Source: DATFVJ01 sp963820395
GTDB taxonomy: Bacteria; Actinomycetota; Actinomycetes; Streptosporangiales; Streptosporangiaceae
Length of the DNA: 64,000 nt
Reading direction: 5' to 3'
NCBI GenBank assembly: GCA_963820395.1
Contig: CAWGAE010000007.1
Span: 310,001-374,000 of the forward strand
The notes under the pieces were generated by a model, which saw nothing but the letters and a program-made list of their open reading frames with translations, did not search any database and was not told the DNA's origin. Positions 1 to 8,200 of the stretch are shown here, piece by piece. The first letter of the stretch is position 1, and the number at the start of each line of letters is the position of its first letter. Both the position numbers and the translations under genes were made by a program.

Positions 1-1071
1 CGCCGTGGTCTTGTGGCCGACGAGATGGCTGATCCGCTCGATTGACATCCCGTCGTCGCTGAGCAGCGAGACGAAGCTGTGCCTCAATTCGCGCGGCGTC
101 CAGTCAGCGCCGATCCCAGCAGCCTGGGTGATCTTGATAAAGCCGCGCCGGACGTTGTGGTGGTCGAGTTGCGTGCCGACGTTCGAGCCGAACACGAGAT
201 CGTTCTCCTGCCATAGCGCAGCTGCCGCTGCCCGGTCGCGGGCCTGCTGGAGCTTGAGCGCTCGCAGCGCTTCTACCGCGAGCGTCGGCAGTGCCAGGCG
301 ACGCTTGCTCTTCTCAGTTTTCAATACCCCGCCGACCCGGACCGACCGGACGATGGAGATGGATGGCGGGACCGGGGGTGTCGCATCAGGCTGCCCGGTC
401 AGGTCCACGTCGTCCCATGTGACGGGCCGCAATTCCTCGGTGCGGGCACCAACGAGCAGGGACAGCACGACGTACGCATACAGTCGGGTTCCGACAGCAG
501 CGTCGAGCACAGCAACGGCTTCCGCCAGGTCCAGGCTTTTGCTCGGTCGTCCCGGCTTGCCCGCGACCCCCAGGTCAGCCAGCTTGACCGAGGCCGCCAC
601 GTTCTTCACGACAAGGTCATCGGCATGACGGATGGCGCGCTCCAGAATCTGGTGGACCAACCGCAGTGAGCGGGCCGACAGATCGGCAGCCAGCGCCGCC
701 AGCGTCGCCTCGACATCGCGCTTGGTCAGATCCCTGAGCTTAATGCGGCCGAGCCTGCGCTTCAGATGTACGGCCATGTGCGTGTAGTTCTCGCAGGTGG
801 CAGGGCTCTTGCCGGTGAGGCAGTCTGCCAGCCAGTCATCGAGGCACATCCCTAGCGTGTAGATGGCGGACGAGCGGATGTTGCTGTCCAGTTCCGCCTG
901 AAGATTCTTGATCTTGTCCTTGACCGCTTGCTTCGTCTGGCCGCTCACGACCTTGCGTAGCCGCTTGCCGTCTGGCCCGTACCCGAGGCTGATCGCGCCC
1001 CGGTAACACTGCCTCGCCTCGACCCAGTAGATCGCGTTGTCGCCACGTTCGCGCCGCTTTGCCTTGTTCAT
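1..1071 (-). CDS. Tyrosine recombinase (phage/ICE integrase), C-terminus beyond window edge
   Basis: The frame is open for 357 codons from ATG at 1071 to the window edge with no stop. The N-terminus starts MNKAKRRERGDNAIYWVE, followed by an arm-binding/SAM-like region, then the catalytic domain. The catalytic block includes LVGARTEELRPVTWDDVD (first Arg region) and PRELRHSFVSLLSDDG (H-x-L-R-H type), then IERISHLVGHKT at the edge. The final His/Tyr block is outside the window but is preserved in the second copy at 49323-49772. The start overlaps the stop of the excisionase-like gene (ATGA), which implies translational coupling. The role is site-specific integration and excision of the element. 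Family assignment is firm; the insertion target is unknown. Confidence 0.93.
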   Translation of the reverse strand, partial: MNKAKRRERGDNAIYWVEARQCYRGAISLGYGPDGKRLRKVVSGQTKQAVKDKIKNLQAELDSNIRSSAIYTLGMCLDDWLADCLTGKSPATCENYTHMAVHLKRRLGRIKLRDLTKRDVEATLAALAADLSARSLRLVHQILERAIRHADDLVVKNVAASVKLADLGVAGKPGRPSKSLDLAEAVAVLDAAVGTRLYAYVVLSLLVGARTEELRPVTWDDVDLTGQPDATPPVPPSISIVRSVRVGGVLKTEKSKRRLALPTLAVEALRALKLQQARDRAAAAALWQENDLVFGSNVGTQLDHHNVRRGFIKITQAAGIGADWTPRELRHSFVSLLSDDGMSIERISHLVGHKTTA

Positions 1072-1322
1072 GCGTGCAGCCTATGCGCGACCGGGGGGCG
1101 TATGCCCAGGTCAGGGGCATGTTCGTTCCTCCGGAACACTAACTTCCCTCCAGCTTGGGCCAGGAAGTCTTCGAGCTGATCCTTGGTGATCAAGCGCCTG
1201 CGGCCTACCTTGATCGAATTCAAGCGCTTCGTGCGCAGCAGGTCATAGATCAAGTCCCTGCTACAGCCGAGCATCGCGGCGGTCTCGTCAACTGAGTAGG
1301 CAACGCGCCCTTCGGGTTGCAT
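1068..1322 (-). CDS. Excisionase-like HTH (MerR/HTH_17) protein
   Basis: An 84-residue protein with the pattern YSVDETAAMLGCSRDLIYDL, then KVGRRRLITKDQLEDFLAQA. This is the classic helix-turn-helix plus wing of small excisionase-like DNA-binding proteins. I chose ATG at 1322 because GAGGAGG sits just upstream, rather than the longer frame starting at 1376. Its stop overlaps the integrase start (ATGA), the usual xis-int arrangement. It probably sets the direction of recombination and bends att DNA. It could also be a simple element regulator. Confidence 0.85.
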   Translation of the reverse strand: MQPEGRVAYSVDETAAMLGCSRDLIYDLLRTKRLNSIKVGRRRLITKDQLEDFLAQAGGKLVFRRNEHAPDLGIRPPVAHRLHA

Positions 1323-1486
1323 TGCGGCCTCCTCTTGGCCGACGGGAAGGCGGTAGGTAGTCGCCCTGAATGGCATTGGTGTCGGTGTCTGCGCAGGATG
1401 GGGTCGCAGTGCTGGTCGACTTCGGAGATCTCACTCAGCTCAAGAAGCTTGCGGAAATCTAGCTAAAACGAGATTGATCTTTACCT

Positions 1487-2155
1487 TCATGTTCGTGCCT
1501 CCTTCTCTTCGTCGGGCGGGACCTGGTCGAGCAGCTCGAAGTACGCCTTGTTAAGGGCGTCGAGGCCGCTCGGCCCCCACGCCGAGTCGCTGCGGTAGCT
1601 TTCCGGGATCGCGGTCCGGTCGGGCAGGAGCGGGACGTCGTAGAGTTTGGCGATCGCCTCCAGGTTGTCGTCCGAGAGCGTGAACGCCTCGTGGACCTTG
1701 ATGATCGCGGCGACCTTCGCGTACTGGCTGCGCGCGATGTATTCGCCTTCGATGACCCGGCCCCAACCGGCGACGACACCGATCACCCCGACCCCGTTGC
1801 CACCTTGCTGGTTGAGGTACAGCGCCAGCGTGTGCACGTCGAGGGCCATGTAGACCCCGCAGCCGCAGATCTCTTGCGGGCTCGGGATGGGGTGCTTCTC
1901 AGCAGGCATCCATCCGGGACTGGTGATCGCCTTCTTCAGGACAAGGACGCCTTCGGCAGCGGCCTGTGCGTCAGTCATCGCCACCAGGCGGTCCCGTTCC
2001 TCCGTCTGCTTGTCGGCGGACTCGTTGCCGTGGCACCTCGCCTTGAACTTCTCGTGAGGTGGCCACACGATCCGGCGGAGTGGCGCCATCAGCAGGCCGT
2101 CCGGCGTGCGCGTCCAGAATCTGAAGCCGAGGATCGGCAGCGGCGGGGCGCTCAC
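1487..2155 (-). CDS. Hypothetical protein, 222 aa, element backbone
   Basis: I do not recognise this protein. It starts at GTG 2155, which overlaps the stop of the 46-aa gene (GTGA). Visible features are an aromatic/proline N-terminus (ILGFRFWTRTPDG), a central part with ICGCGVYMALDVH and VGVIGVVAGWGRVIEGEY, and an acidic C-terminus. The CGCG-Y segment followed by a hydrophobic GVIGVVAGWG stretch may be a folded core. The position, co-directional and coupled with the replication-type gene and upstream of xis-int, suggests a conserved element protein. No function is proposed. Confidence 0.7.
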   Translation of the reverse strand: MSAPPLPILGFRFWTRTPDGLLMAPLRRIVWPPHEKFKARCHGNESADKQTEERDRLVAMTDAQAAAEGVLVLKKAITSPGWMPAEKHPIPSPQEICGCGVYMALDVHTLALYLNQQGGNGVGVIGVVAGWGRVIEGEYIARSQYAKVAAIIKVHEAFTLSDDNLEAIAKLYDVPLLPDRTAIPESYRSDSAWGPSGLDALNKAYFELLDQVPPDEEKEART

Positions 2156-2292
2156 ACCGGTACCTTCTGTGGCTCGGGCACTGGCTCCCGGACAGGTTCC
2201 GGCGCCGGGTCGGGTTCTTCGTACGGCTCGGGCTCGGGGATCTCGACCGGCGCCTTCTCCTTACCGATCCGACCGGTCCGTGGGTTACTCAT
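2152..2292 (-). CDS. Small Pro/Glu-rich protein, 46 aa
   Basis: The frame runs ATG 2292 to TGA 2152. The product begins MSNPRTGRIGKEKAPVEI and is then almost entirely Pro-Glu repeats (PEPEPYEEPDPAPEPVREP), so it is probably disordered and acidic. AGGAG lies upstream. Its ATG overlaps the stop of the DUF3987-like gene (TGATG) and its stop overlaps the next start (GTGA), so it sits inside a tightly coupled operon, which supports it being real. Function unknown. Confidence 0.55.
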   Translation of the reverse strand: MSNPRTGRIGKEKAPVEIPEPEPYEEPDPAPEPVREPVPEPQKVPV

Positions 2293-3623
2293 CACGCTGC
2301 TCCTACTTCACTCGGCTTCTCGATCAACGCGAACATCTCGGTTTTGTGCACGCCCTGGCCTCGCCAGTACCGCCGGATCAGACCGACCCGCATCAGCGCG
2401 CCGATGACCGCGTCGATCTCCTGCTGGTTGCGGTGGTTCTGGAACAAATGAATGATGTCTGTCCTGCTCAGGTCACCCTTGGCGAGTGCGTCCAGTAGCA
2501 TGTCCTGGTCGGCCTGCACCCGCATCCCGCCGAAGATCCGTTCAGCCGACGCTTCGGCGTACTTCTGGCAGGCCCACCCGGCCTTCAGCGCCACCAGTGG
2601 CTGTGCACCGGCCCGCAGGTAGGCCATCGCCAGCCGCGCCGTCTGGGGTGCGTACCGCTTCGTGACCTCACCTGCCATGCCGCCGGGACGGTAGCGCATC
2701 ACCCCCTGCACGTGGTGGACGTCTCCTTCCGACTCAACGTCCGACCCGACGTACAGGTGGTTGTCCCAGAAGTCCCACGCGTCGTCCGGCCACTCCAGCC
2801 ACTCTTCGCGCGGCGGCTCAAGACCGGCGTAGCGGAACAAGCGTTCGCTGATCGGGCCACCCGCGGCGCGGGATGTGGCGTCGACCGCCTCGCGGACCAG
2901 CGGCGCCAGATTCTCCAGGAGCTTGTGCGGGACGTTGCCACCCCGGCCGATCGGCCGGGTGCCCTGCGACCAGACGTACAGGTTGCGGTTGCCGAGCCCG
3001 GTTTTGGTCAGCACGCGGATACCGGCCGTCATCTCCGCGTCAGTAATTCCGGCCAGGATGGAGACCATGTGCCCGTCGACCGACTGCGGCGCCGACTTGA
3101 TGTCGTTGTCCAGAACCTCGCCGTCGTACGCGCCACAGATCTGCACGCCGAGATCGGGGTACTTCGCGATGGTTGCGATCAGCCGCGTTCCCTCGGCCTC
3201 GGCGACGAGCAGCCGGTGGTCGTTGCGGGCAGGTATCTCGTGGCTGGTGTGGGTCTCCGGGGTCGGCTGGTCGTCGGCGATCCGGTTGACGAAGGCCGGG
3301 GTGTTCTTGATGCCCCGCGAGATCCGGTACTGGTGCCACTCCGGGTCCACAATCTTGAAGAGGCGCCGGACGATGCCGATCGCGGTGCCTTTGCGCGCGT
3401 CGGTGCTCGGTCCGACCAGCCAGGTGAAGAGCCGGGCCGGGTGGGGGGCGTTGCCCATCTCGATCGCAGGGTAGGGGCCGCACGCGTTGCCCAGGCAGGT
3501 CAGGAAGCTGAACAGCAGCCCGGCTTCGTCGGCTTCGGTGTACGGGCTGAGCCGCTCGACGACTTCCCACGGCAGTCCGACCTTCGCGTCAGGCAGGAGG
3601 CGGGGTCTGGTGTCTCCGGTCAT
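2292..3623 (-). CDS. DUF3987-like replication-associated NTPase
   Basis: 443 residues. The N-terminal half has LFSFLTCLGNACG, then ARLFTWLVGPSTDARKGTA, which occupies the place of a P-loop but is degenerate, and later LLVAEAEGTRLIATIAKYP (Walker-B-like region). The C-terminus (ALAKGDLSRTDIIHLFQNH and IDAVIGALMRVGLIRRYW) looks like a winged helix. This layout matches DUF3987-type proteins of actinobacterial integrative elements and phages, which are linked to primase/helicase functions. The start codon and its weak AAGG site lie inside one arm of a 30-bp inverted repeat. It probably supports element replication; the family call is moderately sure, the biochemistry inferred. Confidence 0.68.
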   Translation of the reverse strand: MTGDTRPRLLPDAKVGLPWEVVERLSPYTEADEAGLLFSFLTCLGNACGPYPAIEMGNAPHPARLFTWLVGPSTDARKGTAIGIVRRLFKIVDPEWHQYRISRGIKNTPAFVNRIADDQPTPETHTSHEIPARNDHRLLVAEAEGTRLIATIAKYPDLGVQICGAYDGEVLDNDIKSAPQSVDGHMVSILAGITDAEMTAGIRVLTKTGLGNRNLYVWSQGTRPIGRGGNVPHKLLENLAPLVREAVDATSRAAGGPISERLFRYAGLEPPREEWLEWPDDAWDFWDNHLYVGSDVESEGDVHHVQGVMRYRPGGMAGEVTKRYAPQTARLAMAYLRAGAQPLVALKAGWACQKYAEASAERIFGGMRVQADQDMLLDALAKGDLSRTDIIHLFQNHRNQQEIDAVIGALMRVGLIRRYWRGQGVHKTEMFALIEKPSEVGAA

Positions 3624-3750
3624 TGGTTCGCCTTAATTCGCAGTTCGCTGAGCCGCCTGGCGGCCCGCCGACGCTGATGAGCGCACACGAGGCCGATGCA
3701 GTTAGTTCTAGGCGCCGCCCCAGCGAACTGCGAACAATTGCGAACCAATG
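3621..3750. repeat. 30-bp inverted repeat with TTCGC motifs over a start codon
   Basis: The arms are 3621-3650 and 3721-3750, separated by 70 bp, with about 26 of 30 positions complementary. Each arm carries three TTCGC boxes (reading the left arm on the plus strand and the right arm on the minus strand). The left arm contains the ATG and ribosome site of the DUF3987-like gene. It could be an operator, an origin-type iteron pair, or an RNA hairpin that hides the start. Confidence 0.7.
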
Positions 3751-3758
3751 CCCGTCTG

Positions 3759-4181
3759 TCACCGCACTCCTTCGAGCCAGATGCCGCCGTGACTGTATGA
3801 ACGCACCGGCATCCCGTCCCGCCGCAAACTCTGGACCGCCCACGAGACCTGATGGGTACTGAGGCCGCCACACTCGTCGCCTAGTTGCTGCAGCGACTTG
3901 CGATTCTCAAATCCGGTCGCCAAGAGCGGACGCACGAGGTCGACTACCTCAGTCAGCGGGATCTTCCGCCTGCGCAGGGTCGGCACTTGCGGCCCCGGCA
4001 CCACCCCCAGCTCGACCGCGATGTTGAACAACGGTGACGGCTTAAGGGTGTCCGGGAGTGAATACCACGAGCTTTCCGACAGCCTGTATTGGGGCGGATC
4101 GGCAATAAGGCGGAAGCCTAGACTCTCGGCTGCAACGCGAACTCGGGTCTCCAGACTCAGCTCAGTAGTAGTAGTGCGCAT
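3759..4181 (-). CDS. Hypothetical protein with winged-helix-like C-terminus, 140 aa
   Basis: The start at ATG 4181 has AGGAG nine bases upstream; the longer frame from 4214 has no such site. The C-terminal part (KSLQQLGDECGGLSTHQVSWAV, QSLRRDGMPVRSYSHGG) reads as a winged helix: helix, recognition helix, then a wing ending in GGIW. This suggests a DNA-binding regulator of the adjacent replication-type gene, whose inverted repeat is only about 10 bp downstream. Assignment is from pattern only, and the N-terminus is unfamiliar. Confidence 0.65.
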   Translation of the reverse strand: MRTTTTELSLETRVRVAAESLGFRLIADPPQYRLSESSWYSLPDTLKPSPLFNIAVELGVVPGPQVPTLRRRKIPLTEVVDLVRPLLATGFENRKSLQQLGDECGGLSTHQVSWAVQSLRRDGMPVRSYSHGGIWLEGVR

Positions 4182-4351
4182 AACTGGTACTCCTCGCATG
4201 CGCGCCGCAGGCAACGCCGCGCTTCGATCACGATCGCTAGAACACCTAGCGTGATGACCGCCACGGCCAAGAGAATCAATCCGGCCGCCAAGCCTACGGG
4301 GTTACGCAGCTTCACGACCGGCACTTTACCCCGACCTGACAGTTCTCGCAA
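4157..4351 (-). CDS. Small membrane protein, about 64 aa
   Basis: One clear membrane segment (VGLAAGLILLAVAVITLGVLA) is followed by a basic, cysteine-containing tail. The first possible start is TTG at 4351; GTG at 4324 is an alternative. It overlaps the next gene by about 25 bp. Small membrane proteins at this place are common in conjugative actinobacterial elements, but nothing here shows a role. Confidence 0.4.
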   Translation of the reverse strand: MRELSGRGKVPVVKLRNPVGLAAGLILLAVAVITLGVLAIVIEARRCLRRACEEYQLCALLLLS

Positions 4352-4685
4352 ATGCTTGATAACGTTGTCAGCTGCATTAGCCGGGTGCTAAAAAGAAGAC
4401 TGCTCATAACGAACCACACGATACTGTAAACCGGTATTCATTCCGGCCAGAAATAAGGATGGTCATGCCATGGCGCGAGTAATAAGACGGGTCATAGAGC
4501 ACACACCATGCCAGGCAAGACAGTGGCCCAGGCTCCTATTAGAGAGCATGTATAGAAACCATTGCCATGGGACCTTCGACTCCTCTTCACTGGGCCCGAA
4601 GGAATTCACAGGCAAGGGGTTGACTTCCGCTGGACGCGCGCGGTTAGGTGGAATGAACTCCCTAACGGACGGGAGGCGGGGAGCG
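4352..4685. promoter_or_regulatory. Divergent intergenic region, probable promoters
   Basis: This 334-bp AT-richer stretch separates the minus-strand integrative module from the plus-strand genes. No confident gene is seen. A longer frame runs from 4470, but its N-terminal part has no ribosome site. Promoters for both directions are expected here; I could not fix -10/-35 boxes with confidence. Confidence 0.35.
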
Positions 4686-4940
4686 ATGCTTCACGACGCA
4701 TTCGAGGTGGCAGTCAGTTTCGGAGCCACCCCCGCTGAGTTCACGCTGCAGCCCCCGCCGGACGGGTGCCTGTTTGCCTATACCAAGCCGACCCCGCTTC
4801 CCGGCGGAGTGTTAATCATCAGCGTGTGGCGGGACAGATTCGTGTGCGGGAACTTCGACGACTGTACCGACCTGCTCGTGGTCGGCTGCACATGCATCAT
4901 TCATGAGTACGGCGGCGTGCTGGCCCAGTTCGTGAGTTAG
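4686..4940 (+). CDS. Hypothetical protein, 84 aa
   Basis: The ATG at 4686 is preceded by GGGAGG and GGGGAG. The frame extends upstream to 4470, but that part is poorly placed for translation. The product has a Pro-rich middle (LQPPPDGCLFAYTKPTPLPG) and an RDRFVCGNFDDCTDLLVVGC segment with several Cys. No family recognised. It heads a run of small plus-strand genes. Confidence 0.5.
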   Translation: MLHDAFEVAVSFGATPAEFTLQPPPDGCLFAYTKPTPLPGGVLIISVWRDRFVCGNFDDCTDLLVVGCTCIIHEYGGVLAQFVS

Positions 4941-4978
4941 CGGCATCGGCGCGGCGCCGCCATCCGCGAGGCATAGCC

Positions 4979-5068
4979 GTGAGCGACGACAAGGAATTCA
5001 TCCGGGTGTACGCCGGAGTTACTATCATGGTCTTCTATATATCAGGGAATGCGTCGAGGCTGGCGTGA
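4979..5068 (+). CDS. Tiny membrane-like ORF, 29 aa
   Basis: The frame runs GTG 4979 to TGA 5068 and encodes VSDDKEFIRVYAGVTIMVFY plus nine residues, with a short hydrophobic centre. Its stop overlaps the start of a second tiny ORF (TGATG). It may be a small membrane peptide or a translational leader for the 5109 gene. Confidence 0.3.
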   Translation: MSDDKEFIRVYAGVTIMVFYISGNASRLA

Positions 5069-5112
5069 TGCAGGTTGTCGACGACATCTGGCCGGTAGGT
5101 GATCAGCCATGA
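5068..5112 (+). CDS. 14-codon leader ORF
   Basis: The product is MQVVDDIWPVGDQP. Its start overlaps the stop of the preceding ORF (TGATG) and its stop overlaps the start of the 5109 gene (ATGA). The perfect chain of overlaps is the only support. It could serve only to couple translation. Confidence 0.25.
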   Translation: MQVVDDIWPVGDQP

Positions 5113-5498
5113 CCGCTCCTCGGTCGGGCGCGAAACGAGTCCTCGACCACCCGATGACCGGCTGGGCTGTAGTCGCGCTCGTGGTCATCGCGTGGGACGC
5201 CTTGTCCGCGGAGACGCTCACCGGAGCCTTCGGCAAGGCGCGGGAGGCACACCCGGTAGCCGACGCCGCAGTCATCGTGGCATGGGCAGCGCTGACCGGC
5301 CACCTCCTAGGCGTGCTTCCCCGGCAGGCCGATCCGTTCGCCGTGCTGACCATCCCGCGCAAAGCGCTCCGGGCTGAGGAAAGATCGTGTTTATCTGGGC
5401 GTGGCTGGTGGCGCTGTGGTATGAACTCACCGGTAGACCGTTCCGGTTCACCCTCGGCCCCGGTAATCCCGACCGTGACAGTACTTACTACGAACTGA
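5109..5498 (+). CDS. Small phage-type membrane protein (DUF7427-like)
   Basis: The N-terminal 85 residues contain two hydrophobic stretches (GWAVVALVVIAWDAL and AAVIVAWAALTGHLLG) joined by a polar loop, then LPRQADPF. This layout resembles the small membrane proteins of mycobacteriophages now called DUF7427. The last 40 residues overlap the following gene in another frame and look less natural, so the true C-terminus may have been shifted by an indel near 5385. Role unknown; family call tentative. Confidence 0.5.
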   Translation: MTAPRSGAKRVLDHPMTGWAVVALVVIAWDALSAETLTGAFGKAREAHPVADAAVIVAWAALTGHLLGVLPRQADPFAVLTIPRKALRAEERSCLSGRGWWRCGMNSPVDRSGSPSAPVIPTVTVLTTN

Positions 5499-5818
5499 CA
5501 ACCATTACCAACCGCGGCCGGGCCCGGATGTTCCCCGCTGTCCCGGCGATTTGCGCAGTCGATTCGCTCGGCCGGAAGGTGGGGCCACCGCTGCCCGCCA
5601 GCGGCCCGAGCCTGGCCCTCAAGACCGGCGAGTCCGTTAGTACGTGGCTTGCTATCGATGACGCATTCCAGCCGGGGTGTGAGCACGCGGCCGGGCTGAT
5701 GGTTAGCGTCGACCAGTTCTCCGCAGGTACTGCCAGTGTCCTTTACGGCCTGCGCGGACGCCCAGGTCCTCAGAGTACTGGGGCAGTTCAGGTCTTGATC
5801 AACTCGTCGTACTCGTGA
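5387..5818 (+). CDS. Membrane-anchored hypothetical protein, 143 aa
   Basis: The GTG start has GAGGAAAG upstream. The N-terminus MFIWAWLVALWYELTG is a short membrane anchor. The rest (NPDRDSTYYELTTITNRGRA, FPAVPAICAVDSLGRK) looks like an extracytoplasmic beta-rich domain. It overlaps the 5109 gene by 112 bp, unusually long, so either one of the two starts or ends is wrong or an indel is present. No family recognised. Confidence 0.5.
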   Translation: MFIWAWLVALWYELTGRPFRFTLGPGNPDRDSTYYELTTITNRGRARMFPAVPAICAVDSLGRKVGPPLPASGPSLALKTGESVSTWLAIDDAFQPGCEHAAGLMVSVDQFSAGTASVLYGLRGRPGPQSTGAVQVLINSSYS

Positions 5819-5922
5819 CTCTGGGTGACCAGGATCACCACCCGGTTAACGATCCCGGGGGTTGCACAAAACGTAGCGTCGTAGTAAGGGCGCGGTGGCC
5901 GCCAAGCCCCAAGGGGGTAGTC

Positions 5923-6327
5923 ATGAGGCACAAGAATCTTCTCAAGCGCGCGACAGTTAGCATCGCGGCCCTGGTCATGCTCGGCGGGGGTGCGGCAGCG
6001 ATGGCCACCTCGGCGTCAGCAGTAACAAACGGCCGGGGGGTGGACTTGACGAAGTACTGCCAGCACATCGGCTACGCCGGGACCGCCCTCGTGCGGACCA
6101 GTCCGGCTGCCTACGGGTGGCGTTGCTACCAGAACGGTGGCGCCCCGTCGGGCGGGCAGAACGTTGAGTACTCCAACCCGCAGGTCCCGGCGAACGTAAC
6201 CATGACCGGAATCGTCATGGACGCCGTCTGCGCGTTCGAGTACGGCCAGGGCTCCCACGCCAACCTTGCAGGGATCAACAACATCAACGGGTGGTGGTGC
6301 ACCCAGAACGGCCAAGACAGCAGCTAA
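5923..6327 (+). CDS. Secreted small protein with Sec signal peptide, 134 aa
   Basis: The ATG at 5923 follows AAGGGGGT. Residues 1-33 are a typical signal peptide: KNLLKRA, a hydrophobic core ALVMLGGGAAAMA, and cleavage near SASA. The mature part contains four cysteines (KYCQHIG, WRCYQNG, DAVCAFEYG, WWCTQNG) which could form two disulfides, as in many small secreted actinobacterial proteins. Cys and Trp spacing suggests a compact extracellular domain. Glycine-rich repeats (GGTACC motifs) follow the stop in the DNA. Function unknown. Confidence 0.75.
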   Translation: MRHKNLLKRATVSIAALVMLGGGAAAMATSASAVTNGRGVDLTKYCQHIGYAGTALVRTSPAAYGWRCYQNGGAPSGGQNVEYSNPQVPANVTMTGIVMDAVCAFEYGQGSHANLAGINNINGWWCTQNGQDSS

Positions 6328-6413
6328 GCGTCAACCTGGCGGTGGCGGTACCGGTGGTGGAGGTACCGGCTTCGGCAGCTAACTAACAGCAGCAGCGACC
6401 CCTCCTTGTCACT

Positions 6414-6443
6414 GTGATAGCCGCGGTCGTGGGTGGCTATCAC
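6414..6443. terminator. Stem-loop after the secreted-protein gene
   Basis: GTGATAGCC (6414-6422) pairs with GGCTATCAC (6435-6443) across a 12-base loop. There is no T-run, so it is either a GC-type terminator or an IS-end structure. Confidence 0.4.
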
Positions 6444-6691
6444 CGGAGGAAGCGTCTCAGGTGGCTGCCCGATTCAATGCGACGACTGTGAGTTAGGTGC
6501 GCGCCCGGAGGAGGTCAACGCCACCGCTTTTAGCGTTTGATCACTCGTTGTGGCTTAGGTGCCCTGCAGTGATTGTCTGTGCTTGTGTGACTGGTTCGCT
6601 GGCGCGGGTGGGGATGACTGCGGACCGGATGCGCTCCGGGCGGGCGCCGGTTCCACAGGCCGGGACGGGATTTCTCCTTTCGAGGCGTCGG

Positions 6692-8200
6692 TCAGGCTGA
6701 CAGGGTGGCTAGGAAGTGTCGGCGGCGCCCGGGGCGGGCGGTTGGGCCGGTCGCGGGCTCGGTGTGCCCGTCGGCGTAGGTGATCTGCCCGGCTGGGTAG
6801 AGGGTGACGGCCGCGGCTCCGCTGCTGGCGGGTACCCGTCCGGTGGCGGAGGGGAACTGCTGGCGGCACTTGGTGCGCCGTTCCCGGTGGCGGGGCGGCC
6901 GCTCGGGCAGCAGGCGGTCGAGGATGCGCTGGCTGGTGCGCTCGGCGGCAGCGGCGAGTGCCTCTGCGGAGACACCGGCGGTGACGAGCGTCTGGACCAT
7001 CGCGCGGATCGCCTCGCGGCGGGTGACGGTGAACGACACCTGCGCCGGGGTGACCGGGGAGCGCCGGGCGGCGGCCGGGTATGCCCGCCAGTCCATCAGT
7101 GTCGTGGCCAGCGCATACAGCTCGTCGTCGCCGTCGCGGCCGGGGATCTTCACGTCGTACTCGATGACGCGCACCGGGATGCGGGACCTCCCGTCGGTCA
7201 GGAACGACCGGTAAGACCCGTCCGGTAGCGCCTCCTCCAGCGGCAGGCTCACATCGGACTTGACCCGCATCAGCAGGTGGGCTCCTTCCCGGCGGATCTG
7301 CGCGATCAGCGCGAAGCCGGGGAAGTTGCGGTCGATCAGGAACAGCCGCCCCGGGCCGAACACCCCGGGGCGGGCCCTGACCAGCCGCCTGGTCAGGGTC
7401 TGCTCGCCGTCGCCCGAGGGGCCGAACTCCAGGCCCAGCGCGCCCCGGGTCCCGGCAGCGGTAGCGACTACCGCCCGGACCAGCGGGAACGGGGAGGAGT
7501 TGTCAGCGGTGCCTGACGAGCCGAAGTACTCGCGGTTCTCCGGGGTATCCGGCACCCGGGTCTGGAACCGTCGATGGCGCACAGCAGCAGGCCGTGCCAG
7601 GTCATGCCTGGCGCGAGCGGGGCGGCGATCGGCCCGGCCACCTGCCAGAACAGCGCCTCGAACAGCTCGGCGGGGATCTTGCCGCAGCGGCGGGTGAGCG
7701 CCTCAGCGCGCGGCACATGCCAGGGCCGCGCCCACGGCAGGTGCTCCAGCAGCCCGGCCGCCCGGCGGATCACCTCGGTCACATCCGCATCCGGCAGCAG
7801 CGTCATCGCCAGCACCAGCCGGACCGCCAGCGCGGCCGGGCAACAGCCGGCGCCGCTCCTCCGCGCAGCCGAAGTCCTCCACCAGCTCCTCGATCTCCCC
7901 GAAAGGCAGGTGGGCCTCCAGCACGCCCAGGGTGACGTGATCAGGCAGCCACCCGCCCGCCTGCACCTCGCCGCCCCGGCGGACCACCGCCGGGGCCACG
8001 GTCACCTGATGGCAGAACGCCAGCGGCTCGCCCGAGACCACCGCTCGCCCCGCTGCCGGGGCCGTCACCAGCGCGGATACCGCTCCCCGGCCGCAACGGC
8101 GCAGGTCGCCCGGCCGCACCGCGACCATCCCCGGCGGCGTGCCGTCACCGTCACCCGCCCAGAGGATGGCGTCGGCGGGCAAAGTCGGGTAGAACTCCAT
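6692..8200 (-). pseudogene. IS4-family transposase, broken by two frameshifts
   Basis: Three overlapping minus-strand frames together spell one transposase. They are 8200-7850 (LPDHVTLGVLEAHLPFGEIE, the IS4 N-terminal domain), 7815-7570 (LLEHLPWARPWHVPRAEALT, GMTWHGLLLCAIDG) and 7582-6692 (RVPDTPENREYFGSSG, then VFGPGRLFLIDRNFPGFALI with the catalytic Asp region). The breaks lie near 7830 and 7570. An added N-terminal stretch before LPDHV is unusual for the family. Terminal inverted repeats could not be fixed by eye; a 9-bp inverted repeat just outside the start (8205-8213 / 8247-8255) is noted. Not functional as read. Confidence 0.85.

Noticed and set aside
5..628. 207-residue plus-strand frame at the window start
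   Set aside because: Antisense of the integrase C-terminal domain; the same shadow appears at 49471.
836..1120. 94-residue minus frame over the integrase start
   Set aside because: It overlaps the integrase in another frame and has no motif; the integrase frame is clear.
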